This document shows positions 33,832-42,655 of a DNA stretch of 45,839 nt, piece after piece. How positions within the stretch are numbered: the stretch's first letter is position 1; every line of letters begins with the position of its first letter. Origin of the DNA: JAJZMA01 sp021850405 (lineage in GTDB: Bacteria; Chloroflexota; Dormibacteria; Aeolococcales; Aeolococcaceae). The stretch covers positions 1 through 45,839 of the forward strand of contig DAHXLU010000030.1 of NCBI GenBank assembly GCA_027365835.1. Reading direction: 5' to 3'. The notes below the pieces were generated by a model, which saw nothing but the letters and a program-made list of their open reading frames with translations, was not told the DNA's origin and made no database searches. Both the position numbers and the translations under genes were made by a program.

Positions 33832-34170
33832 TCACTCAGGCAAGTCCTTGTACTCATCCCGCACTACCCTTACCCACGCCACCAGCGATGCGATCAGAGA
33901 GATGGCACCAATCGCCATTAGCCATGGTCCTGCAAGCAGGCCAATCATGAATGCGGCAAATGACAGTGCGGTCGCAAGCGGAATGTAGCTGTTGCCCGGA
34001 AGGTGTATGGCCTCCTCATGGAGAGAACTTCCTGGGTGATCCCCATGAGGCGAGCCTGCGGCTTCTTTTTCCGCCCCCACCACCTGGCCTGAGGCCGACA
34101 CTGCTGGATCGTTTCCCGCCTTCCTTGAGGAATGCCGGGCGCCGCTGTTATCGTCAGCTTTCACGGTCAT
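33832..34170 (-). CDS. Cytochrome c oxidase subunit IV-like membrane protein
   Basis: A 112-residue protein with a disordered N-terminal half and two transmembrane helices (about 62-79 and 84-101). The core reads EEAIHLPGNSYIPL ... GLLAGPWLMAIG ... WVRVVRDEYKDLPE, a pattern found in small accessory subunits of aa3-type oxidases in Actinobacteria and Chloroflexota-like bacteria. The ATG at 34170 has GGGGAG five bases upstream. It is the fourth member of the oxidase cluster (coxB, coxA, ctaB, the small 40-residue gene, this gene). Exact role unproven. Confidence 0.68.
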   Translation of the reverse strand: MTVKADDNSGARHSSRKAGNDPAVSASGQVVGAEKEAAGSPHGDHPGSSLHEEAIHLPGNSYIPLATALSFAAFMIGLLAGPWLMAIGAISLIASLVAWVRVVRDEYKDLPE

Positions 34171-34179
34171 AATGCTCCC

Positions 34180-34302
34180 CTACCCCACAAATACCCGAAA
34201 GATTGCTGCGTACGTAAATGCCGCTGCAACCAGGGCAATCAGCAGAAACAGCAGGGCAAAACCGTCCCGCATGTTCTTTCGCGCCAGTCGCCTGTTCATC
34301 AT
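34180..34302 (-). CDS. 40-residue membrane peptide in the oxidase cluster
   Basis: ATG 34302 (two ATGs in a row) is preceded by AAAGGAG at good spacing and leads to a 40-codon frame ending TAG at 34182-34180, ten bases before the next ATG. The peptide has a basic N terminus (MMNRRLARKNMRDG) and one transmembrane helix (FALLFLLIALVAAAFTYAAIF). Spacing, ribosome sites and place between ctaB and the subunit IV-like gene argue for a real small subunit or assembly factor of the oxidase. Confidence 0.68.
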   Translation of the reverse strand: MMNRRLARKNMRDGFALLFLLIALVAAAFTYAAIFRVFVG

Positions 34303-34364
34303 CTCCAGATCTCCTTTCCCGACACTCGCCGGCTACATCCACCACATTAACCGCGCAGGGCTAC

Positions 34365-35261
34365 TCAGGCCGTGCTGACCACCACCATAACCACAAAAAT
34401 TGCTGCAAGATAAACTAGGGAATAATAGAATACCTGCCTTGCGCTGCGGGAGGTGCGAAGCCGGCTAGCGCGCACTGCCAGAACCACAAAGAGCCCTCCC
34501 AGCAATAGCGCTGCCGCCAGATATACCAGGCCAAATGATCCCGCTACAAACGGCAACACCGACACCGCCACAAGCAGCACCGTCCATAGAAGGATCTGCC
34601 GCCTTGTTTCTTCAGCACCTGCCACTGCGGGCAGCATCGGCACATCTGCCCTCCGATAGTCTGACTGTACAAGGAGCGCCAGGGACCAGAAGTGGGGTGG
34701 CGTCCAGTAAAAGACCAGGGCAAACATGAAAAGAGCGGTCAGATCCAGTCGCCCGGTTACGGCCGCCCACCCCACCAGAGGTGGAATGGCCCCGGCAACT
34801 CCCCCGACCACGATATTCTGGACGGTGTTGCGCTTCAGATACATCGTATAGAGCAACACATAAGCCAGATATCCCGAAAGGCACATGGTGGCGGCGAGCA
34901 GGTTGACCATGAAGGCAAGCTCCAGCACAGCGACTGCCCCCAGCAGTATCCCGAACCAGAGTGCAGCCGCAGGGGCTATCCTGCCATCCGGCAGCGGCCT
35001 GCGGCGGGTTCGGGCCATCGAAGCGTCTATATCCCGGTCATACCAGCAGTTGACCGCACCAGCTCCACCGCTGGCCAGGGCACCGGCGGTCATTGTCCAG
35101 AAAACCACGGAAAAACCTGGCCATCCATGCGCGGCCACCACCATCGCCGCAAATGTGATCAGCTCAAGGAGGAAGATGATGCCTGGCTTTGTGAGTGCAA
35201 TGTAATCCGAGACGACAGCTGTGGCCTGTGCCCTCCGCAGGGCAGCAACGCCTGCGCTCAT
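34365..35261 (-). CDS. ctaB: Protoheme IX farnesyltransferase (heme O synthase)
   Basis: A 298-residue polytopic membrane prenyltransferase of the UbiA family that converts heme B to heme O for the oxidase. The first Asp-rich motif is NCWYDRDIDASMARTRRRPLP (about residues 77-97) and the second lies around LVQSDYRRADVPMLP; KRNTVQNIVVGG and YWTPPHFW are also typical. Eight to nine membrane segments are evident. ATG 35261 has AGGTG upstream; the open frame to 35456 overlaps coxA antisense to its end and is not used. It follows coxA. Confidence 0.93.
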   Translation of the reverse strand: MSAGVAALRRAQATAVVSDYIALTKPGIIFLLELITFAAMVVAAHGWPGFSVVFWTMTAGALASGGAGAVNCWYDRDIDASMARTRRRPLPDGRIAPAAALWFGILLGAVAVLELAFMVNLLAATMCLSGYLAYVLLYTMYLKRNTVQNIVVGGVAGAIPPLVGWAAVTGRLDLTALFMFALVFYWTPPHFWSLALLVQSDYRRADVPMLPAVAGAEETRRQILLWTVLLVAVSVLPFVAGSFGLVYLAAALLLGGLFVVLAVRASRLRTSRSARQVFYYSLVYLAAIFVVMVVVSTA

Positions 35262-35280
35262 TGCAGCACCTGGGTACACA

Positions 35281-36966
35281 TCACTGGGCCGAACCACTCC
35301 CTGCGCCGCTGACAGCTCCGACTGCCTGGCGCTCCCTTGCGATGCGGGCATCGCGAACGGGCCGCAGGCTAAGCACCTCGGGCAACGTTTCAAAGTTATA
35401 TGGGGGCGGTGGCGAACTGGTAGCCCACTCAAGGGTATTGCCGCTCCAGGGATCATCGGGCGCTGTGCGTGGCTTGCGCATGGTAATGACGAAGTTGATA
35501 AGGAAGATGAACACCGACAGGGCGATTATGAAAGCGCCCAGGGTTGACACCCAGTTCCATACCGCCCAGCCATTCCCGGTGGCGTAGGAGGCGATGCGCC
35601 TTGGCATACCCAGCATGCCCAGGACATGCATAGGCATGAAGGCAAGGGTGAGCCCAGCAATGGTCATCCAGAAATGCCACTTGCCCAGTGTCTCGTCCAG
35701 CATGCGGCCGCTCAACTTTGGAAACCAGTAGTAAAAGCCAGCAAAGACACCCATAACTGAGCCCCCAAAAAGAACGTAGTGGATATGGGCAACTACCCAG
35801 TAGGTTCCGTGCAACATGTAGTCCACTGCAAGACTCGCCAGGTATACTCCGTCAATCCCACCAATCAGGAACATGATGAGGAAGCCAACGGCAAAGAGCA
35901 TCGGGGTTGAATACCGGATCTTTGCCCCCCAGAGCGTGGCTGTCCAGTTGAACACTTTCACTCCAGTGGGCACTGCAATCACCATGGTCGTAGCAGAAAA
36001 GAACGTCTGGACCTGAAGGGGCAGGCCGGTCAGAAACATATGGTGTACAAAGACAGTAAATCCCAGAATGGCAATAGCGGCCATTGAATACGCCATGGCC
36101 CGGTAGCCAAAGATCGGCTTGCGGGCAAACACTGGTATTACTTCGGAAATAATCCCGAATGCCGGCATTATCATGATGTAGACGGCTGGATGGGAGTAGA
36201 ACCAGAAAAGAAGCTGGTAAAGGATCGCGTTGCCGCCATTCTGGATGATAAAGAAGCTGGTGCCATACAGGCGGTCCAGAAGGACCATGAGCAGTACTGA
36301 GGCAAGGAAGGGAGATGCAACTACAACCATTGTGGACGTAACTTCCATTGCCCAGACAAAGAGCGGCATGCGAAACCAGCCCATGCCCTTTGCCCGCATG
36401 TTCTTGATGGTCACGAGAAAATTGATTCCGCCTATCATGGATGACACCCCGACCATATGCAGGCCGAGAATCCATAGGTCAGTACCTACGTTAGGGCTGT
36501 ACTGGACCTCTGTCAGCGGCACATATCCGGTCCAGCCGGCAGCTGCTGTTCCGCCAAAAAGAAACCCGGAATACATGATGAGCCCGCCCAGCGGCAGCAG
36601 CCAGAGCGAAAGTGCATTTACACGGGGAAATGCCATATCCCTGGCACCAATCATGAGTGGTACCAGATAGTTGCCAAATCCCGCCAGGACAGGGATTACC
36701 CACAGAAATATCATGGTGGTCCCGTGCATGGTGAAAACTTCGTTGTAGACCTGCGGAGAGAGGAAGGTGTTGCTGGGATGCGACAGCTGGATGCGCACCA
36801 GCAGGGCCATGACCCCTCCTACAAGGAAGAAAAAAACAGTTACGTAGAGATACATGATCCCTATGCGCTTGTGGTCCACGGTAGTCAGCCACGAAAGTAT
36901 CCCCTGATCCTTCCTGAATCTTGGAGTTGCCAGCGGCTCTGCCATGGTCGCCTGCGCTGTTGCCAT
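35281..36966 (-). CDS. ctaD: Cytochrome c oxidase subunit I, type A2
   Basis: A 561-residue heme-copper oxidase subunit I with 12 membrane helices and all heme and CuB histidines (for example TMHGTTMIF, FWFYSHPAVYI, FVHHMF, AHIHYVLFGG). The D-channel glutamate of type A1 enzymes, found in HPEVY, is absent: here the motif is YSHPAVY, the hallmark of type A2 oxidases such as those of Thermus and Rhodothermus, where the Tyr-Ser pair replaces it. The His-Tyr crosslink tyrosine is kept. ATG 36966 has AGGAG upstream. It reduces oxygen to water and pumps protons. Confidence 0.96.
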   Translation of the reverse strand: MATAQATMAEPLATPRFRKDQGILSWLTTVDHKRIGIMYLYVTVFFFLVGGVMALLVRIQLSHPSNTFLSPQVYNEVFTMHGTTMIFLWVIPVLAGFGNYLVPLMIGARDMAFPRVNALSLWLLPLGGLIMYSGFLFGGTAAAGWTGYVPLTEVQYSPNVGTDLWILGLHMVGVSSMIGGINFLVTIKNMRAKGMGWFRMPLFVWAMEVTSTMVVVASPFLASVLLMVLLDRLYGTSFFIIQNGGNAILYQLLFWFYSHPAVYIMIMPAFGIISEVIPVFARKPIFGYRAMAYSMAAIAILGFTVFVHHMFLTGLPLQVQTFFSATTMVIAVPTGVKVFNWTATLWGAKIRYSTPMLFAVGFLIMFLIGGIDGVYLASLAVDYMLHGTYWVVAHIHYVLFGGSVMGVFAGFYYWFPKLSGRMLDETLGKWHFWMTIAGLTLAFMPMHVLGMLGMPRRIASYATGNGWAVWNWVSTLGAFIIALSVFIFLINFVITMRKPRTAPDDPWSGNTLEWATSSPPPPYNFETLPEVLSLRPVRDARIARERQAVGAVSGAGSGSAQ

Positions 36967-36984
36967 CTCTTCTCCTGTCCTGCC

Positions 36985-37689
36985 TTACCCTGCTGTAGTT
37001 GAGGTTGCGCTCTGCTCCTTGGCAAGCCATGCCTGCCACTGCGCTGGTGCGAGCATATCTACCTGGATAACCATGAACGCATGGCCAATCCCGCACAGTT
37101 CGGTGCACTGGCCGTAGTAGGTCCCAGGCTTGGCCTCGACCCACATGTGGTTCATCTGCCCTGGGATTGCGTTTATCTGGCCGCCCAGCGTGGGCACGTA
37201 GAAGCTATGATCTACATCACCCGATGTAACGTTAAGTTCAACAGGTGTATTTGCAGGGAGAACGAGCTCCTCTGCGGTATGAATTGTCTGACCGCTCCGG
37301 TTGGTATAGCCCGGGTATGAAAAATCCCACACGTACTGGATCCCTCGTACCGAGATCTGCATGGAGTGGGGCGGGGGATTGACCACTGAGGGCATGTTGA
37401 CTGCCGTAAGGGCAAACAGGGATGCAACGATGAGAAACGGCAGGAGGGTCCAGGCAAGCTCCAGTCTGGCGTTGCCAACAACCTGCCTGGGTTCAGCCTT
37501 GTCCCCACGGGCCCGAAAGCGGATTGCCGCGAACAGGATGGTACCCGCAACACCTGCTGCCACTACGACAGATGTCCAGAACATGAAGGTGTATACAAAC
37601 AGCAGCTTCTGCCCAACAACACCCGTTGCGTGAAGCGGCGACATGTCCACACCGAGGACCGGTACCAGGGACCAGCCGGGCAAACTCAT
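36985..37689 (-). CDS. ctaC: Cytochrome c oxidase subunit II
   Basis: Subunit II with two N-terminal membrane helices (LLFVYTFMFWTSVVVAAGVA; LELAWTLLPFLIVASLFALT) and a periplasmic cupredoxin domain with the complete CuA site: DHSFYVP and GQCTELCGIGHAFM (two Cys, His, Met, carbonyl Glu). No cytochrome c domain is fused. The start is uncertain: ATG 37689 (234 residues), ATG 37644 and GTG 37749 are all in frame; none has an ideal ribosome site. First gene of the oxidase cluster; no subunit III gene (coxC) follows in this window. Confidence 0.93.
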   Translation of the reverse strand: MSLPGWSLVPVLGVDMSPLHATGVVGQKLLFVYTFMFWTSVVVAAGVAGTILFAAIRFRARGDKAEPRQVVGNARLELAWTLLPFLIVASLFALTAVNMPSVVNPPPHSMQISVRGIQYVWDFSYPGYTNRSGQTIHTAEELVLPANTPVELNVTSGDVDHSFYVPTLGGQINAIPGQMNHMWVEAKPGTYYGQCTELCGIGHAFMVIQVDMLAPAQWQAWLAKEQSATSTTAG

Positions 37690-37893
37690 ACCTCCAGCCT
37701 GTTGTGGGTGGGCAAGGATGGACCATCCCGCAGATGTCGTGGAGCCCACGGCTATGGGATGATGCCACTATACGGCCCCTGCAGTCAAATCCAGCCGGCG
37801 TCCACCGCCTGGAAGGATGCAGGCTGCAGGCTGGTGATGACAGGACAGGTTCCAGGGGGTGCAGCTGGGAGATACAGGGAATTGATGGCAAGG

Positions 37894-37899
37894 TAAAAT
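37894..37899 (+). promoter_or_regulatory. -10-like element upstream of unknown gene 38036
   Basis: TAAAAT one base before an in-frame ATG (37901). As a -10 box it would start transcription after that ATG, so the upstream ATG is not the real start. Confidence 0.35.
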
Positions 37900-38035
37900 C
37901 ATGGAGCGCTGCGCTCACCGGGTATCCGGCTGCTCCAAAGGGGGGGCAGGCTCCACCGGGTTGAAGGTAGCAGGACAGCAGATGGAAGAGCTGCTAGCTG
38001 GCTGGCGTAGGGCAGGAACACTTATTAGGAGGAGA

Positions 38036-38539
38036 ATGGCAGAGCTTTGGGAACGGGTTGAGATATACGCAACCTTCATGAAGCTGTCTGGCGAGCTGCA
38101 GGTTCTGCAACCCGAGCGGCTTTCTGACACCGTTAATCGAACCGGCAACTACATGGAATTGAGAAACGCACAGGCTGAACCGCTCTCTGTTAGCTACCCG
38201 GTCATCTCCCGGTCTGAGCCGCTAGCCACCATCGCCAAGTCATCCATCATTCTTATCTGCCCTGCAGATGGAGCATCCCGGCCCCCCAACCGTATGTGGC
38301 GGGAGAAGGTGCCGCTTTCAGCCGCTATCAATACCCAGGCATTCTCCATGGTAGCCGACGTTTATCTGGAGCCCAGGGCCAGCCTGCGGGAGCACCTGGA
38401 CCGATATCGCGGCGACTTTATCCCCATCACCAATATCTCAGCGCTATGGGTGGCAGCACTTACAGCAGAAACCCACGCTCTACAACGGCCATTTGCCCTG
38501 CTAAACCCCAGGGCTATCCTGAGTTTCTCGGTGCACTGA
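38036..38539 (+). CDS. Conserved-looking protein of unknown function (DUF6812-like?)
   Basis: A 167-residue soluble protein from ATG 38036, which is preceded by AGGAGG at short spacing; an in-frame ATG at 37982 and one at 37901 are possible. It has no membrane segment. The middle has beta strands (SSIILICPAD; ADVYLEPRASLREHLD) and RGDFIPITNISALWVAA, a block reminiscent of small uncharacterised proteins of Chloroflexota (possibly DUF6812). Its N-terminal helix region KLSGELQVLQPERLSDTVN looks conserved. Function unknown. It stands between the oxidase genes and fabH and is co-directional with fabH. Confidence 0.55.
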   Translation: MAELWERVEIYATFMKLSGELQVLQPERLSDTVNRTGNYMELRNAQAEPLSVSYPVISRSEPLATIAKSSIILICPADGASRPPNRMWREKVPLSAAINTQAFSMVADVYLEPRASLREHLDRYRGDFIPITNISALWVAALTAETHALQRPFALLNPRAILSFSVH

Positions 38540-38654
38540 TCCTTTACGCACCGTCCACTTCCGTCTACTACTCCAGAACAGGTAGCGTCACAACAAGCGG
38601 CCCTCCAGGCGCTTTTCCTGCACCTGAGCGCGGTGCTGGTGGGCCAATTGTGGA

Positions 38655-39683
38655 ATGATGAGATCAGTGAGTATCTTGAGAACGCGAGGCGGTACACGTA
38701 CCTTTGCCACATACCCGCAGACAGGCCAGGTCCCAACTACCTTTCTTGGGACTGGCTGCTACCTGCCCGAAGCACGGATCACAAACGAGTTCCTGGAATC
38801 GCTGGTAGACACCTCCGATGAGTGGATAAAAAGCAGGACAGGTATTTCGGAGCGCCGCCGGGTTGGACCCATGGACACTGCAGTCACAATGGCTGCTGCG
38901 GCCGGTCGGCTGGCGCTGCAGCATGCAGGCTGCGATGAACCGGATGCGATTATCCTCGCCACATCCTCCTCGGGCGATGTCATGCCCTCCACCGCCTGTC
39001 TGGTCCAGGAAGTGCTGGGACTGAATGGCATGCCAGCGTTTGATCTCAATGCTGCATGTTCTGGCTTTGTGTATGCAGCCGCTACGGCGCACGCCCTGGT
39101 GAGCAGTGGTTCAGCAGGAACCGTCCTCATCATTGCAAGCGAAGTGATGACCGGGCTGACTGACTTTTCCGACCGCACCACCTGTGTCCTTTTTGGCGAC
39201 GGTGCCAGTGCCGCAGTGATTGGCCCCTGCGCTGCAGCCGACGCTGGAATCCGCGCTATCTCACTTGGCGCCGACGGCAGGGAAGCAGACCTCATTGTCT
39301 ATGAGCATCCTTCCGATGGCAAGCCTGGAGGAATACGGATGGCGGGGAGAGGTACCTATCGCTCCGCTGTGGAACGGATCTGCAGTGTGACACTGGATCT
39401 GTGCCAGCAGGCTGGCTGGAGCCCAGATCAGGTTTCCTACTTTGTTCCACACCAGGCCAACGCCAGAATAATAGAGGCTGCTGCGGCACGGCTCAACGTG
39501 GAGATGTCACGGGTAATACTCAACGTCGCCCGGTTTGGCAACACTGGGGGAGCATCTGTCGGGGTCGCCCTGGATGAAGCGGTATCGGACGGGCGGATAA
39601 AGAAAGGTGACAAGGTTATTGCCATGGCGTTTGGAGCTGGCTCAACCTGGGGTGGATTTGCCCTTGAGTGGAGCCAGAAGTAG
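38655..39683 (+). CDS. fabH: Beta-ketoacyl-ACP synthase III
   Basis: A 342-residue thiolase-fold enzyme that starts fatty-acid synthesis by condensing acyl-CoA with malonyl-ACP. Catalytic triad: Cys in LNAACSGF (about 135), His in PHQANARI (about 265) and Asn in FGNTGGAS (about 296). The segment after the Asn is GGAS rather than the common SAAS. ATG 38655 or the adjacent ATG 38658 starts a slightly long N terminus. The product feeds from malonyl-CoA made by AccA/AccD encoded immediately downstream, so this is a fatty-acid initiation operon fabH-accD-accA. Confidence 0.93.
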   Translation: MMRSVSILRTRGGTRTFATYPQTGQVPTTFLGTGCYLPEARITNEFLESLVDTSDEWIKSRTGISERRRVGPMDTAVTMAAAAGRLALQHAGCDEPDAIILATSSSGDVMPSTACLVQEVLGLNGMPAFDLNAACSGFVYAAATAHALVSSGSAGTVLIIASEVMTGLTDFSDRTTCVLFGDGASAAVIGPCAAADAGIRAISLGADGREADLIVYEHPSDGKPGGIRMAGRGTYRSAVERICSVTLDLCQQAGWSPDQVSYFVPHQANARIIEAAAARLNVEMSRVILNVARFGNTGGASVGVALDEAVSDGRIKKGDKVIAMAFGAGSTWGGFALEWSQK

Positions 39684-39687
39684 CAGA

Positions 39688-40572
39688 GTGACCCCACAGT
39701 CTCCCCGCAAGCCCAACCATGACCAGCCCCCCCGCAAGCCCAGACTGGGGCCACGCCCCCAGCCAGTCTCCTCTCCGGGAACTGTCGCCTGTAGTGGATG
39801 CCAGCGCAGATTTGTAAAGTCACGGTTTGATGCAGCGCTTCGGGTCTGTCCTGCATGCAACCATCACAACCGGCTTCCTGCACTAATGCGGGTACGCAAC
39901 ATCCTTGACGCAGAGTCATATGCCCCTCTTCCAACTCCCGCCGGGGAGCGCGACCCGCTCAGCTTCGACGATGGCATGCCCTACCGCACGCGGCTGGAGC
40001 ATGAACGCACGAGCAAACAGGTGGATGAAGTATTCCACGCTGCGACCGGAACCATAAACGGTATACCTGCTGCGGTGGCGGCGATGGAGTTCTCGTTTTT
40101 TGGAGGCTCACTCGGTGAGGCAGCCGGCTTGCAGTTCCTCACTGTCTGCAAGGCGGCTGTACAGAGAGGACTGCCGCTTGTCTGTTTCTGCTCATCCGGG
40201 GGGGCGCGCATGCAGGAGGGACTTGTCTCCCTTATGCAGATGGCGCGCTGCACGGCTGCGGTCTCCCTCCTGGCGGACGCATCCCTCCCTTACATGACTA
40301 TCCTCTGCGACCCATGCTTTGGAGGTGTCAGCGCCTCATTTGCGGCCCAGGCAGACATCATCCTGGCCGAGCCGCACGCCAGGATCGGGTTTGCGGGAGG
40401 GCGTGTAATTGAGCAGGCCAGCCACGGAAAACTGCCAGCAGGTTTCCAGACCGCCGAATTTATACTGGAACACGGAATGGTGGACATGATATGCGAGCGC
40501 AAGGAGATAAAATCAGTGGTTGCGACCCTGCTTGGCGCACTGGAACAGGAGGGTCATGCCAGAAGCAGCTGA
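39688..40572 (+). CDS. accD: Acetyl-CoA carboxylase, carboxyltransferase beta subunit
   Basis: The frame runs from 39607, but its first part overlaps fabH; GTG 39688 gives 294 residues starting with a Pro/Arg-rich linker and then the AccD zinc ribbon (CSGC ... CPAC). The crotonase-fold domain follows, with SSGGARMQEG forming the oxyanion hole for acetyl-CoA carboxylation, and FAGGRVIEQ. With AccA it transfers carboxyl from biotinylated AccB to acetyl-CoA, giving malonyl-CoA. accA begins inside its 3' end. Confidence 0.93.
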   Translation: MTPQSPRKPNHDQPPRKPRLGPRPQPVSSPGTVACSGCQRRFVKSRFDAALRVCPACNHHNRLPALMRVRNILDAESYAPLPTPAGERDPLSFDDGMPYRTRLEHERTSKQVDEVFHAATGTINGIPAAVAAMEFSFFGGSLGEAAGLQFLTVCKAAVQRGLPLVCFCSSGGARMQEGLVSLMQMARCTAAVSLLADASLPYMTILCDPCFGGVSASFAAQADIILAEPHARIGFAGGRVIEQASHGKLPAGFQTAEFILEHGMVDMICERKEIKSVVATLLGALEQEGHARSS

Positions 40573-41413
40573 CCCTGCCAGCGTAACCGCAAGGGAGGCT
40601 CAAGCCTTTGCCCGGGTGACACTGGCACGACACCCTGACAGGCCGCGCGCGCTCCGGCTGATTGAGCTTCTGTTCTCAGACTGGACTGAACTTCATGGTG
40701 ACCGGCTGTTTGCGGATGACCGTGCCGTCGTTGGTGGGCCCGCAAGACTCGGAAACAGGTGGGTGATGGTTATCGGCCAGGAGAAGGGAACAGATGCCAG
40801 GACGCGTGTAATCCACAATTTTGGAATGCCCCACCCGGAGGGGTACCGCAAGGCAAAGCGGCTAATGCTGCTGGCGCAAAAATTTGGCCTTCCCCTGATC
40901 TGTCTGGTAGACACCCCTGCTGCCCATGCCGGGGTCGAAGCAGAAGAAAGGGGTCAGGCATGGGCAATTGCTGACTCAATGCTCACCATGTTTGGGCTCA
41001 AAGTCCCCACTATCAGCGTTATCGTGAGCGAGGGAGGGAGCGGCGGTGCACTTGCACTGGCGGTGGCCGACTCCGTGCTTGCGCTGGAGAATGCCATCTA
41101 CACTGTTGCTCCACCCGAAACGTGTGCAGCCATCCTTTACCGCGACGCCAATCAAAAGGCAAGGGCTGCACTATCCCTTCGTCCTGAGGTAGCCACGGCA
41201 AGGGCACTCGGCGTGGTAGACGAACTGGTTCCTGAACCCAGTCCCGGAGCGCATGCCCATCCTCTGGTGGTAGCGGCAGCCCTGAAAGGAGCGCTCGTTC
41301 GCCACCTATGTGACCTGGAAGCACAGCCACGTGACCTGCTCCTCGAGGCAAGGTGGGAGCGCTACGAGGACCCTGCGCCGGGGAGCATCCCACCGGGTTC
41401 ACCCAGTGCGTGA
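40556..41413 (+). CDS. accA: Acetyl-CoA carboxylase, carboxyltransferase alpha subunit
   Basis: A 285-residue AccA starting at ATG 40556, preceded by AGGAGGG; the frame extends back to 40520. Features: LFSDWTELHGDRLFADDRAVVGG, RNFGMPHPEGYRKAKR (here HNFGMPHPEGYRKA), DTPAAHAGVEAEERGQ and SEGGSGGALA oxyanion motif. It overlaps accD by 17 bases, so the two carboxyltransferase subunits are made together. The biotin carboxylase and carrier genes are elsewhere. Confidence 0.94.
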   Translation: MPEAADPASVTAREAQAFARVTLARHPDRPRALRLIELLFSDWTELHGDRLFADDRAVVGGPARLGNRWVMVIGQEKGTDARTRVIHNFGMPHPEGYRKAKRLMLLAQKFGLPLICLVDTPAAHAGVEAEERGQAWAIADSMLTMFGLKVPTISVIVSEGGSGGALALAVADSVLALENAIYTVAPPETCAAILYRDANQKARAALSLRPEVATARALGVVDELVPEPSPGAHAHPLVVAAALKGALVRHLCDLEAQPRDLLLEARWERYEDPAPGSIPPGSPSA

Positions 41414-41455
41414 TCTGGGCCCGGGACATGCCAAAGGGACTGTAGCAGTGATACC

Positions 41456-42655
41456 GTGGTCAGGGGACCCGGCCACACATTCGAGTTGAGGGTTTTGAGC
41501 TACCGAATCTTGCATACCGCCGATGTGCATCTCGACCGCCAGTTCTCACGCATTGGCTCGGATGCTTCGCTGCCTGAGCGCAGGCGCCGGGGCCTTCGGG
41601 ATGCCCTGACCTCACTTGGGACTATCGCACAGGAACAGCACTGCGACCTTGTCTCAATTGGCGGGGACCTGTACGAGGACAACTACTCCACCAAAGGGAC
41701 CGCAGAATTCCTGAAGACCACATTTGCCAGCTGGGCACCGTTACGGGTTGCGATCAGCCCCGGCAACCACGACTCTTTCTATGGCTCATCCCTCTGGGCC
41801 ACTACCGACTGGCCAGACAACGTACACATCTTCCGCGAAACGGTTTTTACCCAGCTTGCACTGGGGGATGACCTCTTTCTCTGGGGACTGGCGCACCCTG
41901 ATGACAGCTGGACCGGAAACCCCTTTAGCGGCTGCTCCCTCCCGGCAACCGGCACCCACATTGCCCTGTTCCACGGTGCCGAAACCGGAAGCAGACCCCC
42001 GGACAAGGCGATTCATGGCCCCTTCCGCGCAGAGCAGATTTACGACACCGGCTTTAGTGTCGCCCTCTGTGGGCATTACCATGCCCGGCGCATTGACCAG
42101 GCCACTGGGTTGATCTACCCCGGCACCATGGAGCCGCTGGCACTCGATGAGACAGGGCCAAGGGGCCCGGTTGTCCTGGAGATGACAGGTGGGGGACGCT
42201 GGCGCTGCGATCCGCTTGAGACCAACCGCTGGGAGGCCCTGGAGATAGCCTATGCAGTGCCTGAGGGCAGCACTTTTGCCCAGCTTGGAGAAAGCGTCAG
42301 CCAGGCAATCAACAGTGGGGTTGGCAACGCACAGGGTAGGCCACCGCGCTGCCTGGTCCGCGTGAGCCTGAACGGGCCAGCCCCGGAGATAGCGGGAGGA
42401 GGCCTGCACACCAGGGGCCGCGAGCTCGAAGAGATGATTCTGGAAAAGACGGGCGTAGCAGAGGTAAGCCTGGTGGATCAGACCAGGCCCTCTTCAGCCC
42501 TTGAAGAACTGGCTAGTGAGCCCACCGTCCGGGGCGAATTTGTCAAGGAAATCCAGGCAAGAATGGAGACAGCAAGCGAAAGCGAGCGGCCAATCCTGCA
42601 GAGTGCACTGGAATATGGCCTTGCTGCGCTGGCAGGAGAGATACCGCCACTGTGA
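41456..42655 (+). CDS. Metallophosphoesterase of the DNA-repair exonuclease family (YhaO-like)
   Basis: A 399-residue SbcD/Mre11-type metallophosphoesterase: HTADVHLDRQF, SIGGDLYED, SPGNHDSFYG, ALFHGAE and CGHYHA contain the metal ligands. The C-terminal part (about 240-399) is a capping and partner-binding region, and a tail resembling that of YhaO proteins. The gene overlaps the following ATPase gene by four bases (GTGA), as in yhaO-yhaN pairs. The first codon is uncertain: GTG 41456, or TTG 41495 giving the family-like start LSYRILHTADVH. Likely a DNA-end or hairpin nuclease working with the ATPase. Confidence 0.83.
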   Translation: MVRGPGHTFELRVLSYRILHTADVHLDRQFSRIGSDASLPERRRRGLRDALTSLGTIAQEQHCDLVSIGGDLYEDNYSTKGTAEFLKTTFASWAPLRVAISPGNHDSFYGSSLWATTDWPDNVHIFRETVFTQLALGDDLFLWGLAHPDDSWTGNPFSGCSLPATGTHIALFHGAETGSRPPDKAIHGPFRAEQIYDTGFSVALCGHYHARRIDQATGLIYPGTMEPLALDETGPRGPVVLEMTGGGRWRCDPLETNRWEALEIAYAVPEGSTFAQLGESVSQAINSGVGNAQGRPPRCLVRVSLNGPAPEIAGGGLHTRGRELEEMILEKTGVAEVSLVDQTRPSSALEELASEPTVRGEFVKEIQARMETASESERPILQSALEYGLAALAGEIPPL

